Positions 54,555 to 63,846 of a DNA stretch of 64,000 nucleotides are shown here, in pieces. Source of the DNA: JAPOUP01 sp965203255 (GTDB lineage: Bacteria > Pseudomonadota > Alphaproteobacteria > Rhodobacterales > Rhodobacteraceae); contig OZ241882.1 in the NCBI GenBank assembly GCA_965203255.1, forward strand, positions 6,138,001-6,202,000, written 5' to 3'. Numbering within the stretch: the stretch's first letter is position 1; each line of letters opens with the position of its first letter. Position numbers and translations under genes: made by a program. The notes beneath the pieces are model-generated. The model ran no database searches, was not told the origin of the DNA, and saw only the letters and a program-made list of their open reading frames with translations.

Positions 54555-55610
54555 ATGAACAGTCTCTTGAAATGTCTTGGCGCGACCGTGCTTCTTGGCC
54601 TGAGCGCAACCTTCGCCTCCGCCCAGACGATTGGTCCGGGCGGCGAAGCCGCGACGCCGTCGACGTCGGTGGTCGTGGGCGATGGTCAGGTGGCTGCAGT
54701 GCAGGCCGCCAACTACACGGCGGCTCTCCTGTGGCATGACCAGTCGGATTTCGTGAATGCCGTCACAGCCGGTGCCAGTGACGAATTCGCGCGCCTCGGA
54801 ATCGAGGTCGTAGCCGTGACCAGCGCCGGTTTCGACGCCGCGAAGCAACGTAGTGATATCGAAACGGCGCTTGCCAAGGAACCCAGCATCATACTCTCGC
54901 TTCCGCTCGACCCGGTAACGTCAGCTGCGGCTTTCCAGGAGGCTAGGGAGGCAGGGGTTTCGCTGACCTTCCTTTCGAACCTGCCGTCGGGCTACGAACA
55001 CCCGGCGGACTACGCGGCTATTGTGACCGACGACCTGTTCCAGATGGGCAAGCAAGCGGCCGATGCGCTTGCGGAAGCCATGGGTAACGAAGGCACTGTA
55101 GGTTGGATTTTCCACGATGCGACCTACTACGTTACAAACCAGCGCGACAACGCGTTCAAAGCCACAATCGAGAATGAATACCCGAATGTCTCGATCGTCG
55201 CCGAACAGGGAATCAGTGATCCTGCACGCGCGGAAGAAATCGCCAACGCGATGCTTTTGAAGAACCCTGACCTTGGTGGGATCTACGTGACCTGGGCCGG
55301 ACCGGCCGAGGGTGTTCTGGCGGCGCTTCGCGCCAACGGCAATTCAATGACCAAGATCGTCACTCTCGACCTGTCCGAGCCAATAGCTCTTGACATGGTT
55401 CGAGGCGGAAACGTTGCCGCAATCGTTGCGGACGAGGCTTATGAACTTGGTCGTGCGATGGCTGCAGCCGCCGTACTTGATCTTCTTGGGCAGGATGTGC
55501 CACCGTTCGTGGTTGCCCCGGCGCTCACGGTGAAGGCCAACAATGTCGTGGAAGGCTGGAGGCAGTCATTGAACATCGATCCACCCGCGAGCGTGTTGGG
55601 CGCGAACTGA
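54555..55610 (+). CDS. ABC importer substrate-binding protein (sugar type)
   Basis: 351-residue periplasmic binding protein of the ribose/galactose class (CUT2). A signal peptide of about 23 residues (LLGLSATFASA, cleavage before Gln) is followed by the two-lobe fold; IILSLPLDPVTSAAAFQEAR, AIVTDDLFQMGKQAADALAE and GGIYVTWAGPAEGVLAALRA are typical. GAGGAGGAT precedes ATG 54555. A stable hairpin follows the stop, which commonly keeps binding-protein mRNA more abundant than that for the downstream permease. Confidence 0.9.
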   Translation: MNSLLKCLGATVLLGLSATFASAQTIGPGGEAATPSTSVVVGDGQVAAVQAANYTAALLWHDQSDFVNAVTAGASDEFARLGIEVVAVTSAGFDAAKQRSDIETALAKEPSIILSLPLDPVTSAAAFQEAREAGVSLTFLSNLPSGYEHPADYAAIVTDDLFQMGKQAADALAEAMGNEGTVGWIFHDATYYVTNQRDNAFKATIENEYPNVSIVAEQGISDPARAEEIANAMLLKNPDLGGIYVTWAGPAEGVLAALRANGNSMTKIVTLDLSEPIALDMVRGGNVAAIVADEAYELGRAMAAAAVLDLLGQDVPPFVVAPALTVKANNVVEGWRQSLNIDPPASVLGAN

Positions 55611-55621
55611 TGAGATTTCCA

Positions 55622-55645
55622 GGCGGGCCACTCTGGTGGCCCGCC
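55622..55645 (+). promoter_or_regulatory. mRNA hairpin between binding-protein and permease genes
   Basis: GGCGGGCCAC and GTGGCCCGCC form a perfect 10-bp GC stem with a TCTG loop, 12 bases after the binding-protein stop. No U-run follows, so it is probably a 3'-end stabiliser or partial attenuator that sets expression ratios, as seen in many importer operons. Confidence 0.65.
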
Positions 55646-55673
55646 AATTACCTGATGCGTAAGGAGGCTGGAG

Positions 55674-56627
55674 ATGCGACAGGCGCTTGCACGGCTCGGA
55701 AAGATTGATCTGCAGCGAAGCGTCATTTACTTCGGCTTTCTCGGCATATTCCTGTTCTTTGCCGTGACCCTTTACGATGACGGGTTTCTGTCGTCCCGCA
55801 ACCTAACCAACATCGTGCTGCAGACAGCCCCGGCGACGATCATGGCCATAGGGCTTGTCTTCGCACTGTCGGCAGGTGAAATCGATCTGAGTTTCGGCTC
55901 AATCGTTGCGGTTTCGGCACTTTCCGCCGCTGTCGCGATGCAGAGCTATCCGATGATGGTGGGTGTCTTCGCCGGGCTTGGTGCAGGTATCGCGATCGGA
56001 GCCTTCAACGGCGTTCTCGTGTCCTATCTGCGCTTGCCGTCCTTTCTTGTGACTCTCGCGACACTTGGGTTGTTTGCGGGTATCGCGCGTTCGATGACGG
56101 ACCTTCGTTCCATCCCTGTGATAAACGACAGCTTCACCGGGTTCTTCGGTTCGGGAAAGCTCTTCTCGATTCCGTCGCTGGTTATCTGGACCATCGTTGC
56201 CGTCGCCATCGCCCACGTGGTTTATCGCAACACGAGATTCGGCGCTCACGTGCTGGCGGTCGGAGACAATGCCCATGCAGCCCGGGTTTCGGGCATCAAT
56301 GTGCACCGCATTCGGCTCTATGTTCTGACGCTCTGTGGGGCTACGGCTGGACTGGCTGGTCTGCTTTACGCCGGTCGCCTGCAGGCAGCGAAATACACTC
56401 TTGGCGAGACTGACTTGATGACGGTGATTGCCGCAGTGATCGTCGGTGGCACTGCGCTGAATGGTGGCAAGGGCTCGATCATTGGCGCCCTTATGGGCTC
56501 ACTGTTGATGGGTATGCTCAATAACGGGCTCATCCTCATGGGCCTCAGGGTCTCCGACCAGATGATAGTCCGGGGGTTGATCATTCTTGTCGCCGTCGCG
56601 GTCTCGCTCCGCGACACCAACCGCTGA
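55674..56627 (+). CDS. ABC importer permease (RbsC-like)
   Basis: 317-residue inner-membrane permease of the CUT2 branch, with eight or more hydrophobic segments. PATIMAIGLVFALSAGEIDL with SFGSIVAVSALSAAVAM is the characteristic region, and AVGDNAHAARVSGINVHRIR with YVLTLCGATAGLAGLLYAG is the cytoplasmic coupling (EAA-type) loop. GGAGG precedes ATG 55674. Only one permease gene is present, so it would form a homodimer. Confidence 0.92.
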   Translation: MRQALARLGKIDLQRSVIYFGFLGIFLFFAVTLYDDGFLSSRNLTNIVLQTAPATIMAIGLVFALSAGEIDLSFGSIVAVSALSAAVAMQSYPMMVGVFAGLGAGIAIGAFNGVLVSYLRLPSFLVTLATLGLFAGIARSMTDLRSIPVINDSFTGFFGSGKLFSIPSLVIWTIVAVAIAHVVYRNTRFGAHVLAVGDNAHAARVSGINVHRIRLYVLTLCGATAGLAGLLYAGRLQAAKYTLGETDLMTVIAAVIVGGTALNGGKGSIIGALMGSLLMGMLNNGLILMGLRVSDQMIVRGLIILVAVAVSLRDTNR

Positions 56628-56641
56628 CAAGGGAGCGGAAA

Positions 56642-57853
56642 ATGTTCCTGGAACCTTTAATCCGAAGAAACCCGGCGTTCGTGGAAGCGGTCGTGGCGCT
56701 GCATCAGGATGGAGCCATTCCAGCCAATGCCTTTGTCCTTGATCTTGATGCCGTGGAGCGCAATGCTGGGATATTCCAGACCGAGGCCTGCAAGTACGGG
56801 CTGACGACTTTTGCGATGACCAAACAGGTTGGCCGCCATTCGGGGTTTTGCGATGCGGTCAGGAAGGGCGGGATCGAACGTTCGGTTGCCGTTGATATGG
56901 CCTGTGCGGTTGCCTGTGACCGGGCCGGACTAAGAACCGGGCACCTTGGCCATCTGGTGCAGGTTCCAGCGCAGGAAGCCGCATTCGCTGCCGCCGTACT
57001 TCGGCCGGACTTCTGGACGGTGTTTTCGGACATCAAAGCGCAGGAGGCCGCCGCCGCGGCTGTTCTGGCTCACCGTGAGCAGGCGTTGATGGCCAGAATC
57101 CAGACCGATGGCGATACCTTCTACCGCGGGCACGAGGGCGGCTTCGAGGCTGGCGAAATCGTCGATGTCGCCGACCGTCTGGACTCCCTTGAAGGCGCGC
57201 GATTTGCCGGAGTTACGACTTTTCCCGCCCTCCTGTTCGATCTGGAGACCCGCAAGGTCAAACCGATGCCGAACCTGATGACGCTGGGCCGCGCTGCCGA
57301 GGCCTTGGCTGCAGCTGGTCGCACCGGTATCGAAGTCAATGCACCTGGAACAACCTCATCTGTTGTTCTGTCGGCGCTGGCCGAGGCTGGCGCCACACAG
57401 GTCGAGCCCGGCAACGGTCTTCATGGAACGACGCCGCTTCATGCGGTAGAGGAGCTGCCCGAGATCCCGGCGGTTCTTTACCTGTCGGAGGTATCCCACC
57501 TTTATGGTGGTAACGCATATTGCTTCGGTGGGGGTCTCTATATTGACCCGGTGTTCCCGAAATACCAGGTCCGTGCGCTGGTTTCGGCGGAGCCCACGTC
57601 TGACATGGCTGCCCTGATTGACGTGGAGATCCCGGACTATTCGGCAATCGATTACTATGCGATGATCGACGCCACGCGGCCCCGCAAACCTGAACCCGGC
57701 GATTCGGTCGTGTTCGGATTCCGCGGTCAGGCATTCACGACACGGGCATTGATCGCTGGGGTGCGTGGGGTTTCGACCGGCAGTCCGTATGTGACAGCCA
57801 TCGAGAACGGATTCGGAGATGCGGTTGCCTGGCCCAGGGCATATTCGCCATGA
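56642..57853 (+). CDS. YhfX-like PLP enzyme (alanine racemase fold)
   Basis: 403-residue fold-type III PLP enzyme. The N-terminal TIM barrel carries the PLP Lys61 in YGLTTFAMTKQVGRHSG after the usual FVLDLDAVERNA; GVTTFPALLFD and IEVNAPGTTSSVVLSALAEA form the phosphate-binding side; ATQVEPGNGLHGTTPLH and HLYGGNAYCFGGGLYIDPVF resemble E. coli YhfX and D-threonine-aldolase-like proteins. The reaction is not known for YhfX; racemisation or aldol cleavage of an amino acid is possible. It sits in the middle of the importer genes (14 bases after the permease, four-base overlap with the ATPase), so it acts on the transported substrate. Confidence 0.75.
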   Translation: MFLEPLIRRNPAFVEAVVALHQDGAIPANAFVLDLDAVERNAGIFQTEACKYGLTTFAMTKQVGRHSGFCDAVRKGGIERSVAVDMACAVACDRAGLRTGHLGHLVQVPAQEAAFAAAVLRPDFWTVFSDIKAQEAAAAAVLAHREQALMARIQTDGDTFYRGHEGGFEAGEIVDVADRLDSLEGARFAGVTTFPALLFDLETRKVKPMPNLMTLGRAAEALAAAGRTGIEVNAPGTTSSVVLSALAEAGATQVEPGNGLHGTTPLHAVEELPEIPAVLYLSEVSHLYGGNAYCFGGGLYIDPVFPKYQVRALVSAEPTSDMAALIDVEIPDYSAIDYYAMIDATRPRKPEPGDSVVFGFRGQAFTTRALIAGVRGVSTGSPYVTAIENGFGDAVAWPRAYSP

Positions 57854-58593
57854 CCGCTATGTCGCCCATCCTTTCTCTCACCAGGATCCACAAGGCCTTC
57901 GGGGGTGTCATCGCCATCCAGGATTTTTCACTGGATCTGCATGCGGGTGAAATCGTCGCTCTCGTCGGCGACAACGGCGCGGGTAAATCTACGCTCATCA
58001 AGCTGATTTCCGGGGTTTATCGCCCGACCTTCGGCGATATCCGGCTGGACGGCGAAACCGTCGCTTTCGTCGACGCAAGCTCGGCGCGCAGCCGGGGAAT
58101 CGAGGTCGTCTACCAGGATCTCGCTCTGGCGAATGAGCAGACGGTGTATATGAACATGTTTCTCGGCCGAGAGTTGACGAAGAGACCCTTTGGCCTCCTT
58201 GACAAGCAACGGATGCGGCGGGAAAGCCAGATATTGGTGGACGAGCTGGACGTTCGCATTCCATCTGCCAATTCGACGGTCCGCGACCTCAGCGGAGGCC
58301 AGCGCCAGGGTATCGCCATTGCGCGGGCAACCCATTGGGCTAGCAAGCTGATCCTTCTGGATGAACCGACCGCGGCACTAGGCGTGGCAGAAACCGCCAA
58401 GGTGGAAGAATTGGTGGCATCGCTGAAGGATCGCGATCTGGCGATCCTGCTCATCAGCCATAGTCTCGATCAGGTTTTTCGTCTCTCGGACCGGATCTGC
58501 GTCCTGAGATGCGGGGAGCAGATTGGCATCCGGGCAACGGTGGAGACGAACCGGAACGAAATCGTGTCCATGATTACTGGAGTGCATGCATGA
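57850..58593 (+). CDS. ABC importer ATPase (single-domain, sugar type)
   Basis: 247-residue ATPase with Walker A VGDNGAGKSTLIKLISG, Q-loop VVYQDLALANEQTVYMN, signature DLSGGQRQGIAIARA and Walker B LILLDEPTAALGVAETAK, then the switch His in LLISHSLDQVFRLSD. Unlike RbsA, which has two fused ATPase halves, it has a single one and must dimerise. It overlaps the PLP-enzyme and SIS genes by four bases each. Confidence 0.92.
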   Translation: MTAMSPILSLTRIHKAFGGVIAIQDFSLDLHAGEIVALVGDNGAGKSTLIKLISGVYRPTFGDIRLDGETVAFVDASSARSRGIEVVYQDLALANEQTVYMNMFLGRELTKRPFGLLDKQRMRRESQILVDELDVRIPSANSTVRDLSGGQRQGIAIARATHWASKLILLDEPTAALGVAETAKVEELVASLKDRDLAILLISHSLDQVFRLSDRICVLRCGEQIGIRATVETNRNEIVSMITGVHA

Positions 58594-59618
58594 ACCCGCA
58601 TCGCGACACGATCATGGCCTCCGAGATTTTCCAGATTCCGGAGATGCTTGTCCGGCAGATCGACAATGTCGATGCCTATTGGAATGCGGGACGTCGCTTG
58701 CGAGAAGACGGAGTCCGGGGAATCGTGACCTGCGCTCGAGGAACATCTGACCATGCTGCCACTTTCTTCAAGTACCTGATGGAGACCGAGACGGGATTGC
58801 CTGTTGCCTCCATCGGACCGTCGGTCGCTTCCGTGTATGGTTCGAAACTACTGTTGGAAGGATTTGTCTGTGTCTCATTCTCGCAATCAGGGGCAAGCCC
58901 TGACCTAGCGTGTCTGCAGAGAGCCGCAAAGTCCGGCGGAGCGAAAACAATCGGGATCCTGAACACCCCGGACAGCCCGCTCTGCAAAGGGGCAGATGAA
59001 GTGCTGCCCGTCATGGCGGGACCCGAGCGTGCTGTGGCCGCGACCAAGTCATTCGTCGGCATGCTGTTCGCGTCTCTCGCTATCGTTGCGGGATTTAGGC
59101 AGGACGAGAAGATGAGGACCGCATTTGAGGAGTTGCCGGACCTTGCGTCGCAGGCGCTGGGGGCGGACTGGTCTTCGGCTGCGCTTCCTTTGGCCCGGTC
59201 GCGCTCGTTGTATTGTGTTGGTCGAGGTTTAGGACTTGCCATCGCCGCGGAAGCGGCCCTGAAATTTAAGGAAACGTGCCGATTCCATGCGGAGGCATAT
59301 TCTGCCGCTGAGATACTTCACGGACCGGCTGCCATCGTTGATGATAGCGTTGCCGTTCTGCTCTTCGGTGCGCGTGGGGCCGTGGAAGTCTCCCTTGATC
59401 AGGCCTGCACGATTTTGCGGGAGAGGGGTGCACGCGTATTCGTGACCCATCCAGAACAGGAGAAAGCGTCACTTCCGATGCCGCGTTCAGGGCACGACGT
59501 ATTTGATCCGTTGCTGCAGGTGATTGCCTTCTACAAATTTGTGGAACGGTTGGCTTGCGGTCTCGGGGAGGATCCGGATGCCCCGCCGGGGCTGAAAAAG
59601 ATCACCGAGACCGTTTGA
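58590..59618 (+). CDS. Double-SIS-domain sugar isomerase/deaminase-like protein
   Basis: 342-residue protein with two SIS domains, as in the isomerase half of GlmS and in NagB-II, AgaS and FrlB. First domain: IVTCARGTSDHAATFFKYLM and VSFSQSGASPDLACLQRAAK (Ser/Gln phosphate-binding loop). Second: LYCVGRGLGLAIAAEAALKF with ETCRFHAEAYSAAEILHGPA, where the Glu and His expected for aldose-ketose chemistry occur. Such enzymes act on 6-phospho amino sugars or fructosamine phosphates. No sugar kinase is encoded in the operon, so either the phosphorylation comes from elsewhere or the substrate arrives phosphorylated. It ends the operon. Confidence 0.88.
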   Translation: MNPHRDTIMASEIFQIPEMLVRQIDNVDAYWNAGRRLREDGVRGIVTCARGTSDHAATFFKYLMETETGLPVASIGPSVASVYGSKLLLEGFVCVSFSQSGASPDLACLQRAAKSGGAKTIGILNTPDSPLCKGADEVLPVMAGPERAVAATKSFVGMLFASLAIVAGFRQDEKMRTAFEELPDLASQALGADWSSAALPLARSRSLYCVGRGLGLAIAAEAALKFKETCRFHAEAYSAAEILHGPAAIVDDSVAVLLFGARGAVEVSLDQACTILRERGARVFVTHPEQEKASLPMPRSGHDVFDPLLQVIAFYKFVERLACGLGEDPDAPPGLKKITETV

Positions 59619-60511
59619 TGTTCGCAAAATGAGATTAGTGCCGCGCGGAGCCGCTCATTTCGTCTTCCGCAGTCAAGCTGTACTTGGAACTTCGGGGCAG
59701 TGCGGCATCAGGCATTCACGGGCATGCCTCGGCTACTGTTGATTTGGCGACGAACTGTCCGCAACCAATCCAGATGCAGAATCGTCGACTAGAAGGTACC
59801 GCGCTCCGGTTCGCGCTCTGGTTTGGAGTTTCGCGTACATCGGTATCGCCAAACCGGGAGAGGCTGAACTAAACGATTTCTGTCGGGCACTATTTCGGCC
59901 GTAAGCCTTGGTTGTTGGAAGCTACATCGGCTAGGCTATGCTCTGTCTCTTGCCGGTGGTCTGTTCTCATTTCCCTTGGATCGCCTTGGCCCTCGAAGAT
60001 CGCCGGAATTGTCGCTGGCCTTGGATCACCGACCGCTGGAGCGGACGCTTCTTCCCATGGAGCGGGATGTCCTGTGTCCTTTGGGGTCGTGCTCATTCTC
60101 AGGATCCCTGTGAGTTTCAGGAGTGCGTTCATAACCAACGCGTAGTCTCCGGTTTCAACGGCGGTAGCGAGAAATGCTGCCTGCTTACCGGACACATGGA
60201 TGTACAATGCGGCGTCAATTTGACGATCATGCTTACGCCCGCTGTGGCTGTGGTCACGTCGTCACCTTATTGGTGGGAAGGATCCCCCTTGAAAGCGTTG
60301 CCAGGTCCTTGATACAGCAAAACCCAAGAGCATGGAGCCGTCTACGCAATATTTGGTGGAATTTTCACCCACGTCATAGCAGAGGGACAATTTCATTTGA
60401 TCTGCATTTCCAGACCAACCATCAAGTGAACGCCCGGTACCGGGAGTACGCGCGTCTCCAACGTGATATGCAAGGGATTCATCAAGGAAACCGCAGATTG
60501 ACATTGGGCAA
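59619..60511. other. 893-base region without a supported gene
   Basis: Lies between the operon end and the broken ligase gene. A minus-strand frame at 59890-60207 (TTG start, 105 codons, FLATAVETGDYALVMNALLK) is the only one with a protein-like composition, but it has no clear ribosome site and no family I recognise. No terminator was identified. Confidence 0.4.
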
Positions 60512-62304
60512 ATGAGCAAGCGGTTCTTGAACCATAACGTCATCCGCGAAGATCACGACAACGGGACGGTGTTCCTCCGTTCCGGACTGGAACTCGGTGA
60601 AGTCGTCAATGATACCAATGTCTGGCTCAGCCGTTGGGCCGAAGCGACGCCTGACCGTGTTTTCATAGCGGAACGCGACGGACCCGCTTGGCGGATAATC
60701 ACCTATCGTGAGATGCTGGCGGCAACACGAGCGGTTGCTTAGGGGCTTTTGGATCGTGGCCTGAAACCCGGGGACACTCTCGTGGTACTGAGCGGTCCGT
60801 CGATCGACCATGCGATATTGATGCAGGCGTGCCAGTTGATTGGCGCGATCATCGTTCCGCTTGCCGAGCAGTATTCGTTGATCCGTGCGGCCCATTGCCG
60901 GCTTCAGTATTGCGCGAACAGGGTTAAGGCCGCGATGGTTTATGCAGACGATGCCGATGCCTATGGCGCGGCATTGGCCTTGCCGGTCTTTGACCAAGCT
61001 CTGAAGATTTCCTCCGTTTACGGGACCACCAGCGATACGAGTGTCACAAGCCTGAAGAATGCTATTCCGGGTCGGGGCATCGACGAAGCCTATGCGCGGG
61101 TCAATCACGACACAGTTGCCAAGATTCTGTTCACGTCAGGATCGATGTCGCATCCAAAGGGTGTCCCTAACACGCAACGCATGTTGTGCGTCAATCAAGC
61201 ACAGTACCTTGCCTGTTTGCCGGTCCTTGGCGATAGGCACCATACTATGCTCGATTGGTTGCCCTGGAACCACACATTTGCAGGCAACTCGACCTTCAAT
61301 ATGGTGCTTGCGAACGGTATGTCGCTCTACCTCGACGATGGCAGGCCGATACCGGGTGAGTTTGATCGGACCCTTGAAAATATGCACGCCAGGTTCAAAT
61401 TACCCTGTCTTTCGACGTGCCAATCGCGCATGGAATGAGAGTCGCGGCGATGAAGGATGATGCTGAACTACGGCGCATCTATTTTGGACACCTTGACATC
61501 TTCTTCTATGCGGGGGCGTCGCTACTGTCGGATATCTGGTTCGCAGTGGAAGAGATGGCTTTGGCCGAACGCGGCAGCATCCCGCTCATGATGTCGTCGT
61601 GGGGCATGACGGAGACAGCTCCGGCCACTCTGATCATGCATGAGAAGGGTGGGCGATCCGGTAATGTCGGCCTGCCGGCACCTGAGGTTGCTGTGAAGCT
61701 CCTTCCTCAGGGCACGAACAGATATGAGCTACGCTGTAAGGGCCCCAATATCTTCACGGGCTACTTTCGTGATCCGGAGAAAACAGCCGCAGCATTCGAC
61801 GAGGAGGGCTTTCTGATCACCGGTGATGCGGTCGGAATGGTGGATCAAAATGAAATCTCCCGCGGCCTGTTCTTTGACGGGCGGGTTTCAGAAGACTTCA
61901 AACTCGTCACCGGGACATGGGTACAGGCGTCCATGATGCGACTCGATCTATTATCAAAGCTCAAGGGGTTGGCGCAGGATCTCGTGATCTGCGGTGAAGG
62001 CCAATCAGAGATTGGCCTTCTGATCTTTGCCGTGCCTCAACGTGGGCATGGTGGGACCGGGGCTGTCGAAGACCCAGAGCTTACGAAAGATATTCAGGCA
62101 GTGCTGACCGAACTTGCGACATCCGCCACTGGCTTGTCGAACCGGATCGCGCGGGCCTTGGTCATGGCAGAACCGCCCAGCGTTGGCGATGGAGAAATCA
62201 CGGCCAAGGGTAGTCTCAATGTTCGCGCCATACTTGGTCGGCGAGTGGAATTGCTCACACGTCTTTACAATGATGACGACGCCGCAGTAATCAAGCCGAT
62301 GTAA
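60512..62304 (+). pseudogene. Feruloyl-CoA-synthase-like acyl-CoA ligase, one nonsense and one frameshift
   Basis: AMP-forming CoA ligase for aromatic acids. It begins at ATG 60512 (MSKRFLNHNVIREDHDNG). A TAG at 60740-60742 stops the frame after LAATRAVA; the same frame goes on with GLLDRGLKPGDTLVVLSGPS, the AMP-binding signature KILFTSGSMSHPKGVPNTQR and MLDWLPWNHTFAGNSTFNMV. A one-base loss at about 61397-61400 shifts the frame to ITLSFDVPIAHGMRVAAMKD, then MMSSWGMTETAPATLIMHEK, FTGYFRDPEKTAAAFDEEGF and RVSEDFKLVTGTWVQAS, ending at TAA 62302-62304. Every expected block is otherwise present, so the gene died recently. It belongs logically with the monooxygenase-SDR-crotonase genes at 46.8-51.3 kb. 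Confidence 0.82.
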
Positions 62305-62555
62305 TGGCATGATCGATCCGAGAACAGTCCGTACCATCGCCAGATACACCCTCACGGAAACATCCTATGGCCGCAATGCAGGTGGTAGCTGCGGCGCTCT
62401 TCAATCGCCTTTAGGCAGGAGGCCATGATTTGAACGCCCCATTCCACCCTGAAGTGCAACACCAGTGGCGGTGGTGGCCGGTTTTCCTGCCGCATGATGT
62501 TGCGTATCGGCCAGGAAGCGGCGACAGTCCCTGTGAGCAAACAGGGGAGACTGCC

Positions 62556-63531
62556 ATGCCCTAGGGCCATCGCCACCTGACCCGGGACGAAAGATGCCAG
62601 ATCGGCGCGCTGAAGGAAAGCGGGCTTTCGGACGGGGCCATCGCGGCCCGTCTGGGCCGTGACCGTTCGTCGGTCTGGCGGGAGCTCCGCCGGAACGGCG
62701 GCGGGGGGGGGGGGGGGGGGGGGGGGGGGTACAGCCCCGGGGAGGCGCAGGGGAGGGCGGAGGCCCGCCGCAGCGCGGCGTCCGGGGCCTCCCGCAGGAT
62801 GACGCCCGACCGCTGGGCGCGCGTGGAGGGGCTTCTGGCGGAGGGCTGGAGCCCGGAGCAGGTCGCGGGACGGCTGCGTCTGGAGGGCGGCTGGACGGTG
62901 GGCCGACAGTGGACATCCGAACACGTCAGGGCCGACAGGAAGGCGGGCGGCAGGCTGTTCCTGCTGCTGCGGCGCCGCGGCAGGAAGCCGAACTGGCGAG
63001 GCGGCAGGCACTCGGGCCGTGGCCACATCCCGGGCCGCGTGGACATCTCCGAGCGGCCGGATGAGGTGGAGAGGAAGGAGCGTGTGGGCGACTGGGAGGC
63101 GGACACGATCATCGGGAAAGGCCACAGCGGGGCGGTGGTCTCCCTTGTGGACAGGGCCTCGAAATACACGTATTCACGGAGGGTTGACCGGAGAACCTCG
63201 GCTGCGGTCTCCGCCGCGATGCTGGAGATGCCGCGGCCGTCCGCCGCGCCCGTCCACACGATCACGGCGGACAACGGCAAGGAGTTCGCGGGCCACGCCG
63301 GCGTCGCGGAGGCGCTCGGGGCCGCCTTCCACTTCGCCACCCCCTGCCACTTCTGGGAGCGTGGCCTGAACGGGCACACCAACGGGCTGGTCCGGCAGTA
63401 CCTGCCGAAGGGGACGGACCTCCGCGCGGTCACCGACGCGGAGGTGAGGGCGGTGCAGGACCGCGCGTCCGCGCCGGGCGCTGGGCCACCGGGCGCCCGC
63501 CGAGGTGCTGCACAAGGCCCGTCCTCCCTGA
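62556..63531 (+). pseudogene. IS30-family transposase, nonfunctional
   Basis: Starts at ATG 62556 but the third codon is TAG (62562-62564; CAG expected). Then come HRHLTRDERCQIGALKESGL with DGAIAARLGRDRSSVWRELR (helix-turn-helix), a glycine stretch from the 27-G run, VGDWEADTIIGKGHSGAVVS (first Asp), HTITADNGKEFAGHAGVAEA (second Asp) and ERGLNGHTNGLVRQYLPKGT, in which the usual catalytic Glu of the N-E-x-T-N-G motif is Gly. A frameshift near 63470 precedes ALGHRAPAEVLHKARPP and the TGA at 63529-63531. Three independent lesions make it inactive. Confidence 0.82.
62703..62729 (+). repeat. Homopolymer of 27 G inside the IS30 transposase
   Basis: Twenty-seven consecutive G follow GGCGGC and precede TAC. 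The length is a multiple of three, so the transposase frame is the same on both sides and the tract would encode nine glycines. The exact length is uncertain because sequencing of such runs is unreliable. Confidence 0.85.
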
Positions 63532-63846
63532 GGCCGCGCGACCGCCTCCCACCGGCGCGGGCCGGGGCGCCGGGAGGGGGTGGAATGGATTTCGGGGTCG
63601 CGTCCGTCCGGGCTCCGGTCGGGCTACGCCCTCCCTGCGTCCGGACGGACGCGACCCGCCCCGGCGGTGGCGTTGCGCCGCCCGGAAAGCCCGGATAACC
63701 TGCATACAGAAGGGACCACAGCCGTCCCGGGGCCGGATCCGCGGTGCCCGGGGGCCGCAGACCACGCCTTCCGGCCATTCCCTACGCTCGGGCTACGCCC
63801 CCGCTGCGGGAATGGCCGGCGTTGCACTTCGGAGTGGAAGTGGGAA

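Larger units (their letters stand above)
62438..63846. mobile_element. IS30-family insertion sequence, defective
   Basis: Left end ATTCCACCCTGAAGTGCAAC and right end, read inward, CTTCCACTCCGAAGTGCAAC form the terminal inverted repeats. The element is about 1.4 kb with one transposase gene on the plus strand and a CCGGCCATTCCC/GGGAATGGCCGG hairpin next to the right end. Target duplication is not apparent. Solo ends of the same element occur at 3543-3627, 37232-37258 and 51610-51645. Confidence 0.8.

Noticed and set aside
59890..60207. 105-codon minus-strand frame with a TTG start
   Set aside because: Composition is protein-like at the N-terminus, but there is no clear ribosome site or family; it was left as a note in the gap entry.
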